Shown here piece after piece: positions 46,111-57,250 of a stretch of DNA of 64,000 nt; position 1 is the stretch's first letter; every line of letters starts with the position of its first letter. Position numbers and translations under genes: made by a program. This DNA is from Basidiobolus meristosporus CBS 931.73 (taxonomy: Eukaryota > Basidiobolomycota > Basidiobolomycetes > Basidiobolales > Basidiobolaceae). The stretch covers positions 1 to 64,000 of the forward strand of contig MCFE01000480.1 in the NCBI GenBank assembly GCA_002104905.1, given 5' to 3'. The notes below the pieces were generated by a model. The model was not told the DNA's origin. It saw only the letters and a list, made by a program, of their open reading frames with translations, and searched no databases.

Positions 46111-47054
46111 TTGCAGGAGAGTATTTTGTTTTTTAGACATAAGCTACACAATGGAGATAGACATCTAGAAATTGAAGGAACCTATGGTCTTGTGAAAGCC
46201 AGAGCATGGTGGCCCAGAATGAAACAAGATATTGAGAAGCTAGAGAAAGCATGCCCAAATTGCCAAGTCAACCAAGGCCAACCACAGAATATTGCTGATC
46301 TCTTTCCCTCAGAGTGTGTAAGACCTTCTGAGAGATGTGGAATTTACTTTATTGGAAGACTACCAACCACCAGCAAATGCAAGTATTGGATCATGGTAGC
46401 AATTGGCCATGCTACTAAATGGCCAGTGGCTAAAGCAGTACCTGTAGCCAGTGAGCAAGAAGTTGCAAGTTTTGTCTATCATGAGATCCGTATGAAGTTT
46501 GGATGCCCTGTAGAGACTCATCCAATAGAAGAGCAAACTCTATGGCAAAGACATTGGAAGCTTCCCCAAATATGCAGCAGAGCAAACATCTGAAAACCTT
46601 ACCATAGCTCCCTGCAACTAATGGAACTACTGAGTGGCTTAATAGATTATATGCAAAAATGCTGACCAAGTTTGCAAATGCAACTGTCAGTAGATAGGAT
46701 GAATACATAGATCAAACACTTTTCCCTGCAGGTTTAGAGTGCCCAACACCACCCAACAATTGCCATTTTACGTAGTTCACAGATGTGAACCAAGGATTCC
46801 AGGGGTCCTCACACAGCCAAAGCTTGTGGACATCTTAGAAGATGAAATCAGTCAGCCAAGTTGACATCAGCAGCTGGAACAAAGAAGTCAAGAGGCACAG
46901 GCCAAGTTATCTCAGAGGGCAGAAAAGATGAAGCAGAGATTTTCAAAAGCTAAATCACCAGAGGCATCAACAGTAGGGAACTTGAATTATAGAGAAACAA
47001 CACATGGCAGAAGCTTGAGCCATAATTGACAGGATCTTTCATGATCATCAGCAT
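46111..47054 (+). pseudogene. Orphan Gypsy integrase fragment
   Basis: A clean frame from 46111 to 46593 reads HLEIEGTYGLVKARAWWPRM, then EKACPNCQVNQG (HHCC zinc domain with its CxxC), FIGRLPTTSKCKYWIMVAIG and HATKWPVAKAVPVASEQEV. This is the start of a Ty3/Gypsy integrase core; the first catalytic Asp position reads Y in YFIGRL. Further on, out of frame, are PRIPG-like and QEAQAKLSQRAEKMKQRF segments up to about 47.05 kb. It is on the strand opposite to the Gypsy element at 54.9-58.6 kb and is cut by the Copia B LTR. Confidence 0.75.
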
Positions 47055-47401
47055 TGGATATATAGAACTAACCAAGAAATAGTGATAATTGTTGAACTGT
47101 TGTTTATTGATAAAATTGCTCAGTATTAATACCTTTCTAGAAGTAATACAGCTGTGGTACTAAGTAAGGAGGGCTTCTCAACGTTCAGGAGCATTCTGTC
47201 ACAGCTTCAAGGTTAGTATACAGTGCTTAGTAAAAAGTGCCAATTTGATCTTGACTATAGGGGAATATCATATAATCATAGATCTCAAGAAACTGGCAAA
47301 GTTAGGGCTGTAAGTTAGTCCTACAGTGACGAAGATTAGTCTAGAGTTATTAAGTAAACATTTAGCTGCGGAATGATTCCATGCAGTCCAATATTTCAAC
47401 A
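47055..47401 (-). repeat. 3' LTR of Copia element B
   Basis: 347 bp. In element orientation it begins TGTTGAAATATTGGACTGC right after the purine tract and ends TATATATCCA. Same length as the LTR of Copia B' (39935-40281). Confidence 0.7.
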
Positions 47402-50346
47402 CTCCCTCTCAGCTAAATAATTTCTTAACCCTAATTTCTCTCTGAGATTCTCAAATTATGGTCTAGCTGGTGGCCTTGTCAACAAATCTGCCACCATTTT
47501 TTCAGTTGGACAGTGAGTTAATTCTATTTGTTATTTTCTTCATTGTCCCTCACAAAGTGGTGTTGTATATCTATGTGCTTAGTTCTGCCATGTTTAGTAG
47601 GATTCCTAGACAATGAGATGCAATTTTGATTATCTTTGTGAATAGATGTTGGTTCATCTGAATTGAGACCTTAGTCTTTGAATAGTATTCTAGACATATA
47701 GCCTCCTTAATTGCTTGACAAGCAGCCATATATTCAGCTTCAGCTGTCAATAGGGCCACATTATGAAGCATCTACAAATGTCCCTGATGAACTTAGAACA
47801 ACTCAGCACGACTCTCTGCATGGATATGTCAAGTTTCACTTCAATTATAAAGAAATAAGTACTTTCACCTCAAGCTTGCTGAAGATCTAACTTTGTCTGT
47901 TTTAGTGCCTCCTGGACACTTGTGGCTTCTATTAGGTTGTCCACATAAAGAAACAGAATGATCACAACCTGTTTGAGCAGTTCCACATTTATATTGCGAT
48001 CTGCAGTGTTGCAAATCAACATAATATCCTCAAAATATGTGTCCATATCAATACACCACTCTATTGGTGCCTGCTTAAGGCCAAACACTGATTTACAAAG
48101 TCTTGTGTCTTATGGGTGTCTGTTGGATTGGTAAAATCTTCTGGTTGCTCCATATATATAGTTTCTTGCAAGTCACCATTTAGAAAGGCTGGTTTGACAT
48201 CCATTTGGTGTAGATCTAGACTTTGGAAAGCTGCCAGGGGTAGATCTGCCCTAATGGAGTTAAACTAGGTAACCAGAGCAAATGTTTCCTTAAAGTCCAG
48301 TCTCTAGATCTGGCAATAGCCTTTAGTCACTAACTCCAGCCAAATACCTATCAAGGGTATCATTTGTAGGTCTGGTTTTTTACTTGTTTATGCTTCAATG
48401 GGTGTAAAATCACAGAGTGCAGTTGTGGGGCATCTATTCTTGATGCTTACTGAGGTGTCAACTGATTAGCCCAGAACTTGTAGTCTAATCTCCTTATCAT
48501 GTGGCATAGATCCTCCCATCTTTGCTATTGTACTACTTGCATGTTCTGCTACACCATTTTACTCCATTTTGCTGTGGAGTATGTGGAAGAGTGGGATGTT
48601 GAAGTATACCAGTAGATGGGCTGTATTTTGCAAACTATTTTGAGCTGTAATCCCCTCTACTGTCACTCAAAGTACCTTCAACTTTCACCCTGTTTGTGCA
48701 TCTGCCATGTCCTTGAAGTGTTTAATTGCTTCTAAAGCCTCATCCTTTGTTTTGAAGAGGTACACCCAAGTATATTTTGTCTTGTCATCAATAACTGTCA
48801 TAAAGTATCTTTTGGCTCCAGAGGACAGTGTTCTGATGTGCTTGCATATGTCTGAGTGTACCATAGCCATTATGTTGGTGGTTTTGATGCCTTCTGAGCT
48901 CCTGAAATGTTGCCTTGCTTGTTTGCCCTATGAACATCCCTTACAGACACTCAATTTGATTGGAATTGAGTATTTTAGGCCTAAAACAAGCCACTTTTTC
49001 ACCAATATGCTCTTTCTTTTCCCCATTGTGTCCCAGCCCTCTTTGTTGCATCTCCCAGTAAGTTTCAATAGTTTCAGCAATGTGTCTATACTCAAGTACA
49101 ATGATCTTCCGTCTGAACTTGTAGATAGTGTGATCTCTGATTCCCAAAGCTAATTTTAGTTCATTTTCACTCAGTATTGAGCAACTCAGCTTAGTAAAAG
49201 CAAACTTCAGTCCCTGAGCAGTTGCTTTACTGACTGAGGGTAGGTTCTTAACTATTCCAGGTACATAGAGTACAACAGTCAGTTTTGCTGTTGTGGCACC
49301 TGAGATATCACTCATTTTTAGTTGCATAGACCCACTGGTGGCAACTTCCAGGCAGCGTTGTCTTTCAGGTAAACCTTTCTTTAGGGAATAGTCTTTGAGC
49401 TGCTGAGCTGCTCCTTTGTACCACAAATATGCTGTGATGCTCTAGAGTCAATATATCACTCATTACTTAGTTTGCTTGCACTTTCTTGTTCAGTTACAGA
49501 TAATTGTTCATCAAGAGTTGTATGGGTTACCTGCTCCAGCTTCTGTTCTTTGTCTGCCTTTTCTTCTTGCATTCTCTTGCCCAGTGCCCTGGTATCTTAC
49601 AGTTGTTACAGTAAACCAATTTCTTTGATTTTGTGGCTTTGCCTTCTTTTTATGTGCCTTTCTGAGCTGAATAATACATTGTCTGCAATATTCTCTGCTT
49701 GATCATTATGTCTTAGTTCTTCATGGAGAAGTTTTCCTTTGACATAGTCTAAAGTCAAAATGTCTTCTCTGCTTTGAAAAGAAAGTGTGAGTGGCTGATA
49801 CTTGTCTGGTAGGCTGCAAAGCAGACAGAGTATCTTTTCTTCATCATCTACACCAGCATTAATACTCTAAAGCTCTTCTGCAAGTATCTCCATTCTGGTA
49901 AAGAGTTGCAGCATGTCATCATCTGGCCTCTTCCTTGTGTTGAAGAGCTATTGTCTCAAATAAAGATTGCATGATACTGACTTGGCTCTAAAGATCTTTT
50001 TTATTGATCCCCATGCTGCTTTGGCAGTATTGGAAGCATGGATTTGTCCAATGAAGAAATCTTGCATATATATACATATGGCATTAAGGACCTTTTTCTC
50101 CTTATCTTAAAACTTCTCTACTTTCTCTACTGTTCCTTTGGGCTCATCTTCTTTTCCTTCTAGTATATCTCAAAGCTTTCTTTCCTCAAGGCAGTAATGC
50201 ATATTTATTCTCCAAAGTCTGTGTTTCCTCCAATCAAACCTTTCCTTTACAGGGAAAATGTTTGTATGGGACTGTTTGCTGGTAGAAGCCATCTTTCAAT
50301 AAATCAAGACAATCAGGGATCATAACTTCTTGCAACTTAAAAAGCA

Positions 50347-50688
50347 ATTTAGAAATAAGAAACTTATCTAGAAATAGTGATAATGGCTGAGCTGTGGTTT
50401 ATTCATAGAGTGGCTCAGTATTTATACCTTTGTAGAAGTATTACAGTTGTGACACCATGTAAGAAAGGTTTCTCAGTATTCAGGAGCATTCTGTAACAAT
50501 TTCAGTGTTAGTACACAACGTTTGGTAAAAGATGCTTGATTGATCTTGACTATAGGGGAATATTTGTAGGATCATAGATCTGAGGAAGCCAGCAAAGTTA
50601 GGGCTGTAAACTAGTCCTATAATGTCTAAGATTAGTCTAGAGTGTTAAGTCAATTTTAAGCTGCAGAATAATACCAAATAGTTCAACA
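50347..50688 (-). repeat. 5' LTR of Copia element B
   Basis: About 342 bp, beginning (minus strand) TGTTGAACTATTTGGTATTA. It differs from the 3' LTR at many positions, so the insertion is old or heavily mutated. The inner edge is uncertain by a few bases. Confidence 0.65.
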
Positions 50689-50725
50689 TATCAGCAGCTA
50701 ATAGGTAAGATTTGGTGGTTATCAG

Positions 50726-50935
50726 TGTTGCAACTCTTGATGTAAGAGTTGTCAAGGAATAGGGAGTTAAGCTAGTATTGTATTCACTAAAACTTGAACT
50801 GATTTTTATTGAGGTTCCAGCAGCTCCTTAAATACATTTTGCCAGATCAATTGCTGACTAATTGTATATCTCATTGTAGGTTGTGGCTGATGACTCATTT
50901 GATTGCATCATCATCTCCCAACAAGCTGGTAAACA
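50726..50935 (-). repeat. Gypsy LTR fragment
   Basis: TGTTGCAACTCTTGATGTAA onward matches the first about 205 bases of the Gypsy LTR at 58263-58630 with scattered differences, then the match ends near CATCTCCCAACA. It is separated from any Gypsy body. Confidence 0.65.
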
Positions 50936-51468
50936 AACAGTTGCACAAAGCCAGAAGGTTCCTGCCAAAGTAATGGAAAAAGGGTGCTACAGCAGGTATA
51001 CTTATTCAATGGTGGATTCAAATGGAGTTACTTGTTCAATGTGGTGTTGGGCTTAATGTTAGTGTGGATATAGGACTTGCATAGGGCAATACAATTGAAA
51101 ACTGAGGTACAACTGAAGTCTCATCAGAAATTAATCAATCTATATGCATGGAAAGTAAGAGAACTGGTAGAGTCAGGAAGTAAGTAATGTGAAAAAGAGG
51201 CAATAGCCAATTAATGTACACAAATGTAGGAGGTGATGGAGTGTCTGGGATTAGAAAGTGACAGAATTGGCAGAGATCAAATCAGGAGCCATCTTTGTAT
51301 TGTTGTGCTGAAAAATTTTGACTAATTTTTTTGTGAAATCTAGGGTGAAATTTTTTTTCAATGGTCTCTGTACAGTGTCCTGATAGGATCAATACCACTT
51401 AATCATAGAACTCTTATTTTGTGTTGGCCTTTTAAAGTGATCACCACAGTTACTTTTCATAGGGAACA
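50936..51468. mobile_element. Gene-B-side end of a TNP2-like transposon, inverted
   Basis: From about 51.09 kb the sequence is the inverse of 31.07-31.47 kb. It ends in TTACTTTTCATAGGG at 51464. Four bases later the Copia A LTR begins. The stretch 50936-51090 (TTGCACAAAGCCAGAAGG onward) is not assigned with confidence. Confidence 0.55.
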
Positions 51469-51833
51469 TGTTGTGGGTGTCTTGGAGATATTGGCAGTGA
51501 TTTGGTGTACAAGTAGATTAGCTGGTTTTCAATTAATGAATTACTGAATGTAAAGTTGTATTGTACTTTGGCATGGTTTTGGCATGAAAAACCCATCAGA
51601 TATGCTTAGAAAGGTACTAAGAGCATGTGTGCAAAGCTTGGGGCTATTTGGACAACTCTGAGAATCTTCATGCTCTGGACACCTGATGTTTAGGTAAAAA
51701 TACTCCAAATGAATCCTAACAAGGAATTTGGCCTCTATAACAAGGAATTTGGCCTCTATTCACTCAGATTAAAAGCCAATATTTTATGCAACTAAGTTAG
51801 GTTGGTATTTACATGGAATTACAAAGCTTTACA
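51469..51833 (-). repeat. 3' LTR of the Copia A-family element
   Basis: 365 bp with edges TGTTGTGGGTGTC and AAAGCTTTACA. It is about 18-20 bases longer than the related LTRs because AACAAGGAATTTGGCCTCTA occurs twice in tandem around 51719-51760. Confidence 0.7.
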
Positions 51834-53660
51834 CTACTTCCACTCAACTAAATGTTCATACTGACTAGTCCTAATGAACATTCAGAAGTTGTCTCTAGCA
51901 AGTGATTTGGTAAATACATCTGCAATCACTTCATCTATGTGACAGTAAACTAAGTTGACTGGGTTAATATCTATAGCTTTATATATGAAATGATGTCTAA
52001 TATCTATCTGCTTAGCTCTAGCATGAAAAGTTGGATAACTGCCTAAATCTATACACCCTTGATTTGCTGAAATAAAGTAATAGGAATTTCTTGACATACA
52101 CCAATTCCTTGAGAACACTCTGAATCAAATTGCTTCTTTTGCTGCTTCACTGAGTGTAACATATACTTCCTTTGTGGTAGTCAGTGCTATGGTTGGTTGC
52201 TCTCTTGAGCTCCATGATAATACTTCCTTACAGTAAAGAAAGGTATATCCAGTGGAAGATCTTCTGTCTTCTAAATTTGTCCCAAATCAGCATCAGAGTA
52301 TCTCACAACCTCCTGTTCTATGTCTTCATAGGTGCTTCTTAAGCAGGTTTCCACAGTTCCTGTTGGGTATCTACTAATTTGCTTAACTGCTGCAAGGTGA
52401 TCAGATTCATAAATCTGATTATGCTAGCTGACAACTCCCACTGAAAATGAGATATAAGCATTTGTTCCCAGCATGATATATATTGGTCTGCCAACCATAG
52501 ATTTGTAACAGCATTCCAGGCTTTCTGATAGCCACAAGCTCTCATGATTTGGTTGTTATTTGACTTAGTTAGGTTTGTGGTCAGTGGGGGTGACAGATGG
52601 TTCACAGTTGTTCATATAGTACTTCTGAAGTATATCCAGCATATTCCATGTCTGGCTGATGCTTGGTACTTCTGTCTATGGAGACCTTTATCTCTAGGTA
52701 GTAGCAGAGCTCTCCCAGAATGGCTATTATAAACTTTTTAGATACAATGGATTTAATTTGTACTGATGTTTCTTGGTTATTGGTGGCTGTGATAAGATCA
52801 TTCATATATATATATATAGCTATTAGAGCTTGATATGCTCTATCTGTCCTGTATTAGATACTCTTGTAAGCAGTACTCTCGAGAAAACTCAATGATCCCA
52901 AATATGAATCTATCTTGCAATTCAGGCACTTGGACATGGGGTCAGCCCATGTGAGGATTTTTAAGCTTGTACACCAAATAGGTGCTATTGTGGTCTGCAA
53001 ATCTATTAAGCTGGCTCATATACATTCCTTATCAAGCTCCCCATTCAAAAATGCAGCTTCACATGCAATTGATATATAAAAAGTTGTATTCAGTTACAAA
53101 AGCCAATATTGATATGAAAGAACTAAACATGGCTACCAATGCAAAGGTCTTGGCATAGTCAAGTCCATTTATTTGGAATGCCACTTAGTGACAAGCCTTC
53201 CATTAGATAATTCACTTGCACCATCAGCCTTGTACTTTGTCTTCAAGAGCCACCTGCACCTTCTTTGTGGGTTATCATGTCCTATTAAAGCATGTTCTTC
53301 TTCCATCCTACACGCACTTTAATTTTTTAAATCTTCATCTGCAAGCCTTTGATATATGTAGTTTAGGGTTGAATCTTCAGTTCTTAACTCCAAGGCTGCT
53401 AAGAGTCCCTAAATCTGTCTGTCAGGCTTTTTAGGAGGGTAACTATTGCATATTCATCTATAACAGGTACACCCTGAGATTCCATCTCATCAACTAGCAG
53501 GGCAATTCTGTTGATCAGATTTTTTGTTTCTTTGCCCAACATCATTGTTGTAGAGAGGCATTTTTTCAAGGTTACATTCTTTTGGCAGCTAAACATGACT
53601 GGTAGGTGTCTTTGAATGCCTTCTGGGCATTCTTTGTTTTTCTTGCACTGGAGCATTGAA
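51469..53660 (-). mobile_element. Copia A-family element with protease-integrase deletion
   Basis: Left (3') LTR is 51469-51833. Right to left: gag ending TTLKSLTDRFRD-like (LINRIALLVDEMESQGVPV and EYAIVTLLKSLTDRF, 53656-53399), then LELRTEDSTLNYIYQRLADE. After about 20 bases comes RT sequence LLKTKYKADGASEL and EAAFLNGELDKE, then LITATNNQETSVQ (52805-52602), IMLGTNAYISFSVGVVS near 52470, and RNase H YPTFHARAKQIDIRHHFIYK..VIADVFTKSLARDNF (52118-51882). Protease and integrase are missing between gag and RT. No 5' LTR found. Confidence 0.78.
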
Positions 53661-53699
53661 TTATCAAGTTAACTCTAACATCAAGGCAATTGCCTCAAA

Positions 53700-54368
53700 A
53701 GGCACTTTACTCTTTCTTCTGGCATTTTGAGGCCTCCACTCCAATGTTTTTAAGTTTTCCTTTTATGATGGCAAGTTCCCAAGTAGTTGGATACCTTGCA
53801 ATGGTGGCATTCTCTGGTGTGAGTGCCATGCAACTGTTAATACATGCTGGTATCAGGATGGTCACTGGGTCATTTGTTGCCAGTTACATGATAGTTTTCT
53901 ATTTGTACCATGTACATGGTAAGTTGCATCCTGGAATGATATGGGCAAGAAGTTGTAGTAAATCCTTAAAGCCCCCACTACTGATATTGGTGAAAACACA
54001 CCACTTTTCTAGCCATAACATCACATCATCAACAGTAAATGGATTACTGGGTGCACTTGACTCTATCAAGTATCCTTGTCATCTTTGTCTTCTAGTGTTA
54101 TCTCATTGCATATTGGTATCTGACTGGGCTTGTGCATGGCACTGTTGATACAGGATATAGGCTCACAATTCATCAGTGAGCCTTCTTCAAAGTTATCACC
54201 TTGCATGCCATATTCCAAAGGCTGAGGTGAGCCTAAAGGCATTACAAACTCACCTGACCCAGTTTGAGCAAGGTCACAAGTGTGGCTAAGTGCCATTACA
54301 CAAGTATTAGGTGGCTGTTAAGATACAGTTAGTAAAGTAGTGACTGGTGATTGCTGAATGATTGTTTA
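53700..54368 (-). pseudogene. Gene A N-terminal fragment (TNP2-like transposon)
   Basis: Matches 30.1-30.65 kb. The minus frame 54296-54066 reads MALSHTCDLAQTGSGEFVMP and LGSPQPLEYGMQ, like MAPDHSCHLGQTESGEF in element W. At about 54.37 kb it abruptly changes to gene A sequence in the opposite orientation. Confidence 0.65.
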
Positions 54369-54920
54369 TGCTTTCCAGCAGGATCTTAGTAGATGGCCTT
54401 CATGTGAAATTGCATATTATTATATGCACAGGATATCTCCTAGCCATCAGCAAGATGGCTGGCTTTTTTGGGTACAGTAGACAGTATTGCTTTCAAATGC
54501 ATTAGATCTCAGTGATTTGCTCTGTAATTCAAGCACATTATTATTGAATACACACAGTCACCAAGAACACTTATTTCCTGCAGCAAAAACATACAAAAGT
54601 CCACATGCAATTGCAGCAAAGTCTGCAAGCTATAAGTAGTTAGACTTGTTCCATCATTCCAGCTGATCATAGTGCCCAATAGTGCCATAGCATGCCGTAT
54701 GGTGCCTGATCATGCCACAGAGTACCAGATGGTGCCATACAGTGCCAATTTGGGATCAAAATTGACATGCATATGACCCTAAAATATCAAATTAATAACA
54801 AAATATACAGCTCTCTCTGGCACTATGATCAATGGCACAATGGAACAAGTCTATTAGCCAGAATATGGGATTAATTGGAAACCAGAGATACTGATGATAG
54901 AGGGAATCTGTTGGAGCAAA
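54369..54920 (+). pseudogene. Gene A middle fragment in plus orientation
   Basis: Reads FHVKLHIIICTGY and AISKMAGFFGYS (GD/AAKLAGF segment), then matches the stretch before NIPILMTKL in other copies. A 209-bp MITE is inserted at 54643-54851, and the Gypsy element begins at about 54921. Confidence 0.6.
54643..54851. mobile_element. 209-bp MITE with GACTTGTTCC ends
   Basis: Starts GACTTGTTCCATCATTCC and ends CACAATGGAACAAGTC, with TA on both sides. The interior is unlike the 732-bp elements but repeats the word ATAGTGCC/GGTGCC. Non-coding. It shares its terminal 13-14 bases with the DDE_4-type transposon at 62671. Confidence 0.8.
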
Positions 54921-54928
54921 ATCAGATA

Positions 54929-55190
54929 AGATCTCCACAGGGCATCCAAACTTCATCAGGATCTCATGGTAAATGAAACTTGCAACTTCTTGTTCACTGG
55001 CTATTGGCACTTCTTTGTGGCTTGCCTTGATTGGTTTGGCAGTTTGGGCATGTTTTCACTAGCTTCTCAGTATCTTGTTTCATTCTGGGCCACCATGCTC
55101 TGGCTTTCACAGGGCTATAGGTTCCTTCAATCCCAAGATGTCCATATCCATTGTGTAGCTTATGTATTAAATCCAGGCAAGCAACATAAG
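54929..55190 (-). pseudogene. Gypsy integrase N-terminal part, truncated
   Basis: In broken frames: HKLHNGYGHLGIEGTYSPVK, WWPRMKQDTEKLVKTCPNCQ (HHCC zinc finger), then after a deletion VPIASEQEVASFIYHEILMK and FGCPVEILSD. Closely related to the orphan fragment at 46111. Confidence 0.7.
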
Positions 55191-55191
55191 G

Positions 55192-56232
55192 TCAATAGGC
55201 AATAGGGCTTCCATCAACAATTTGGTAGAGTGTTTCATCCTGTACAACAAATTTGCTGGCTTCATCCTGGATTATCTTCTTGATATCTTCATCCACCTCA
55301 TTAGGAATGGCTTGGTCCTCCAAGTACTTTGGTAATAGGCTAGGCCAATCTGATTCATGCACCAAGTTGAGTTGTGCAACTTGATCTAATCTTGATAAGG
55401 CATCAGCAACCGTGTTGGTTTTTCCAGGGCAGTAGACAATCTCCAGGTCAAATTGCTGAATGTATTCACTCCATCTTGTCATTCTTCTAGAGAGTACCTT
55501 CTGAGTAAATATATACTTGAGGGAGGCATGATCAGTCTTCACAGTGCATTTGACTCCTCCAATATAACATCTCCATGTCTTCAAACAGTGTATTATAGCA
55601 AGCATCTCCTTCTCATGGACTGGATAGTTTTGTTCTGCTGAGTTCAGTTTCTTGTATTCAAAGGCAACAGGGTATTCCTTTCCCTCATGTTCTTGGCTCA
55701 GCACTCCACCAATTGCATAATCTGAAGCCTCTGTGCACAGAGTGAACTCTTTTCTGAAGTCTGGTATTCTTAAGCTTAGCAGCTTAGCAAGTTCATTCTT
55801 GAGCGTCTGGAAGGCAGTCTCACAAGCTATGTCCCACTTGTAGGCATTGTCTTTCCTGAGGATATCAGTTAATGGGGCCGCAATACTTGCAAACGACTTG
55901 ACAAATCTCCAATAATAGGAAACCATTCCAAGGAATGATCTGAGCTCTGATATGCTATGGGGCTGTTTCAGTTTCTTGATTACTTCCACCTTCTTTGGGT
56001 CTAAGGTTACTGCTGTGCTAGTTGCTATGTGTCCCAGGTATTCAACGTGCTCCTTGAAGAATTCACACTTGGCTAGCTTGCCATATAGCTTGTTCTCTCT
56101 TAGTTTCTTCAAGACCTTTTCAATGTGTACAACGTGATCCTCTTCTGTCTTGCTGTATATCAATATGTCATCCAGGTAGATTATCACAAACTTGTCCAAG
56201 TACTCCTGAAAGACAGTCTGCATCAGCGTCAT
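55192..56232 (-). CDS. Gypsy reverse transcriptase (C-terminal) and RNase H, 346-codon frame
   Basis: RT palm with the catalytic YLDD (residues about 19-22, [18 protein letters not shown]) and [20 protein letters not shown], then the connection [19 protein letters not shown]. RNase H follows: [20 protein letters not shown] (usual catalytic Asp positions read E and D), [19 protein letters not shown] and [11 protein letters not shown]. It ends in [20 protein letters not shown], the usual hinge before integrase. Open throughout; the first RT motifs lie in the upstream broken segment. Confidence 0.85.
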   Translation of the reverse strand: MTLMQTVFQEYLDKFVIIYLDDILIYSKTEEDHVVHIEKVLKKLRENKLYGKLAKCEFFKEHVEYLGHIATSTAVTLDPKKVEVIKKLKQPHSISELRSFLGMVSYYWRFVKSFASIAAPLTDILRKDNAYKWDIACETAFQTLKNELAKLLSLRIPDFRKEFTLCTEASDYAIGGVLSQEHEGKEYPVAFEYKKLNSAEQNYPVHEKEMLAIIHCLKTWRCYIGGVKCTVKTDHASLKYIFTQKVLSRRMTRWSEYIQQFDLEIVYCPGKTNTVADALSRLDQVAQLNLVHESDWPSLLPKYLEDQAIPNEVDEDIKKIIQDEASKFVVQDETLYQIVDGSPIAY

Positions 56233-56491
56233 GAATGTTGCAGGGGCATTAGTGAGGCCAAACTCATGACTAAATACTTGTAATGTCCATATCTGGTCCT
56301 AAATGCTGTCTTAGAAATATCTTCTGGTTTCACCCTAATTTGGTTGTATCCTGACATGAGGTCAATCTTGCTGAAAATAGTGGCTCCATTAAGTTGGTCC
56401 AAAAGCTCAAGGTATGGGGTACTTATTATTGATGGTAACTGAGTTCAGGGCTCTGTAGTCAATGCACATCCCAAGTGTTCCATCCTTCTTT
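56233..56491 (-). pseudogene. Broken RT segment between the two open frames
   Basis: Frameshifted pieces give [31 protein letters not shown] and [12 protein letters not shown], the fingers and first palm motifs of Gypsy RT. A stop follows SPWGASVLL and a further stop replaces part of NNKYPIP; at least two changes of frame. Confidence 0.75.
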
Positions 56492-57229
56492 TCACAAAAG
56501 CACTGATGCTCCCCAGGGTGACTTGCTGGGCCTGATGTATCCTTGCTCCAATAGCTGATCAATTTGTCTCTTCATTTCCTCAAATTCCAATGGACTCATT
56601 CTGTAAGGTGTCTTGCTCACTGGAGGGCTATTTCCTGTGTCAATGGCATGATCCATGTCTCTGACTGGTGGTAGGCTTACAAGCTCATCTGGGAACACAT
56701 CTGAATATTTCTTCAAGAGAGTCTGGACCTGCTGGGGTGCTGGGGTAGAGGAATCCTCCTGTAATACTGCCATGAGGAACATCTTGGTACCTTTTCTAAG
56801 TGCTCTACAGAACTGGGTCTTGCTAAGTTCACTTGTCTCACACACACTGGAATTGACCAAGTTGAAATCCAGCCTGGCAGGTAATAGCTCATAGGTCTTG
56901 TTGTCTTTTTGGTTCTGAGTAGCATGGGTTCTCCAGTTGATTGATGGATTACAACAAAATAGCCAGGTTTTTCCAAGTACAAGGTCAAACTTGCAGTTCC
57001 CAAATATATAGGCCTGTAGGTCTTCTTCATAGCCATTGATCTTCATTCTTACTGGCTGGGTAATACGGTTGACTATGTGAGAGCTCCCATCAGCTGTGGA
57101 GACTGAAGTTGATTTGGTAGGTTCTGAGTTGATTCCTGCTTTCAGAGTAAATTGCTCTGACATGTACTCATGCAATACTCCTGAGTTAATCATGATCTTG
57201 GCAGGTACTCCATCAATTACTCCATTCAA
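56492..57229 (-). CDS. Gypsy aspartic protease and RT N-terminus, 245-codon frame
   Basis: Starts [20 protein letters not shown]. The protease active-site triplet is NSG where the family has DSG, so the catalytic Asp is lost. It continues with the flap and core ([10 protein letters not shown]), then the linker [20 protein letters not shown] and the RT start [38 protein letters not shown]. The Asp-to-Asn change equals a CpA to TpA change on the plus strand, the commonest repeat-induced mutation. Confidence 0.8.
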   Translation of the reverse strand: MNGVIDGVPAKIMINSGVLHEYMSEQFTLKAGINSEPTKSTSVSTADGSSHIVNRITQPVRMKINGYEEDLQAYIFGNCKFDLVLGKTWLFCCNPSINWRTHATQNQKDNKTYELLPARLDFNLVNSSVCETSELSKTQFCRALRKGTKMFLMAVLQEDSSTPAPQQVQTLLKKYSDVFPDELVSLPPVRDMDHAIDTGNSPPVSKTPYRMSPLEFEEMKRQIDQLLEQGYIRPSKSPWGASVLL

Positions 57230-57250
57230 GCATAATAGCTTTCCTGAGTT

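Larger units (their letters stand above)
47055..50688 (-). mobile_element. Copia element B, two LTRs, all domains in order but decayed
   Basis: Reading right to left: 5' LTR about 50347-50688, gag from about 50291 (MASTSKQSHTNIFPVKERFD-like), protease YIDSRASQHICGTKEQL (DSG changed to DSR) near 49450, integrase MVHSDICKHIRTLSSGAKRY and YFMTVIDDKTKYTWVYLF (48870-48685), RT with MDVKPAFLNGDLQETIYMEQ near 48190 and FGLKQAPIEW..LYVDNLIEA (48088-47870, YVDD changed to YVDN), RNase H TAEAEYMAACQAIKEAI (47771-47571), PPT AGCTGAGAGGGAG, 3' LTR 47055-47401. Stops in most domains. Confidence 0.82.

Noticed and set aside
48707-49153. 148-codon plus-strand frame
   Set aside because: It lies opposite the Copia B integrase and protease, which give a clear family match on the minus strand.
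53696-53736. Short hairpin (GCCTCAAAA..TTTTGAGGC) as a terminator or regulatory RNA
   Set aside because: Nine to twelve paired bases in repeat DNA with no transcript or conserved context; likely chance.
53690-54148. 152-codon plus-strand frame with hydrophobic segments
   Set aside because: Shadow of gene A N-terminal sequence on the minus strand; matched at DNA level by 30.1-30.6 kb.
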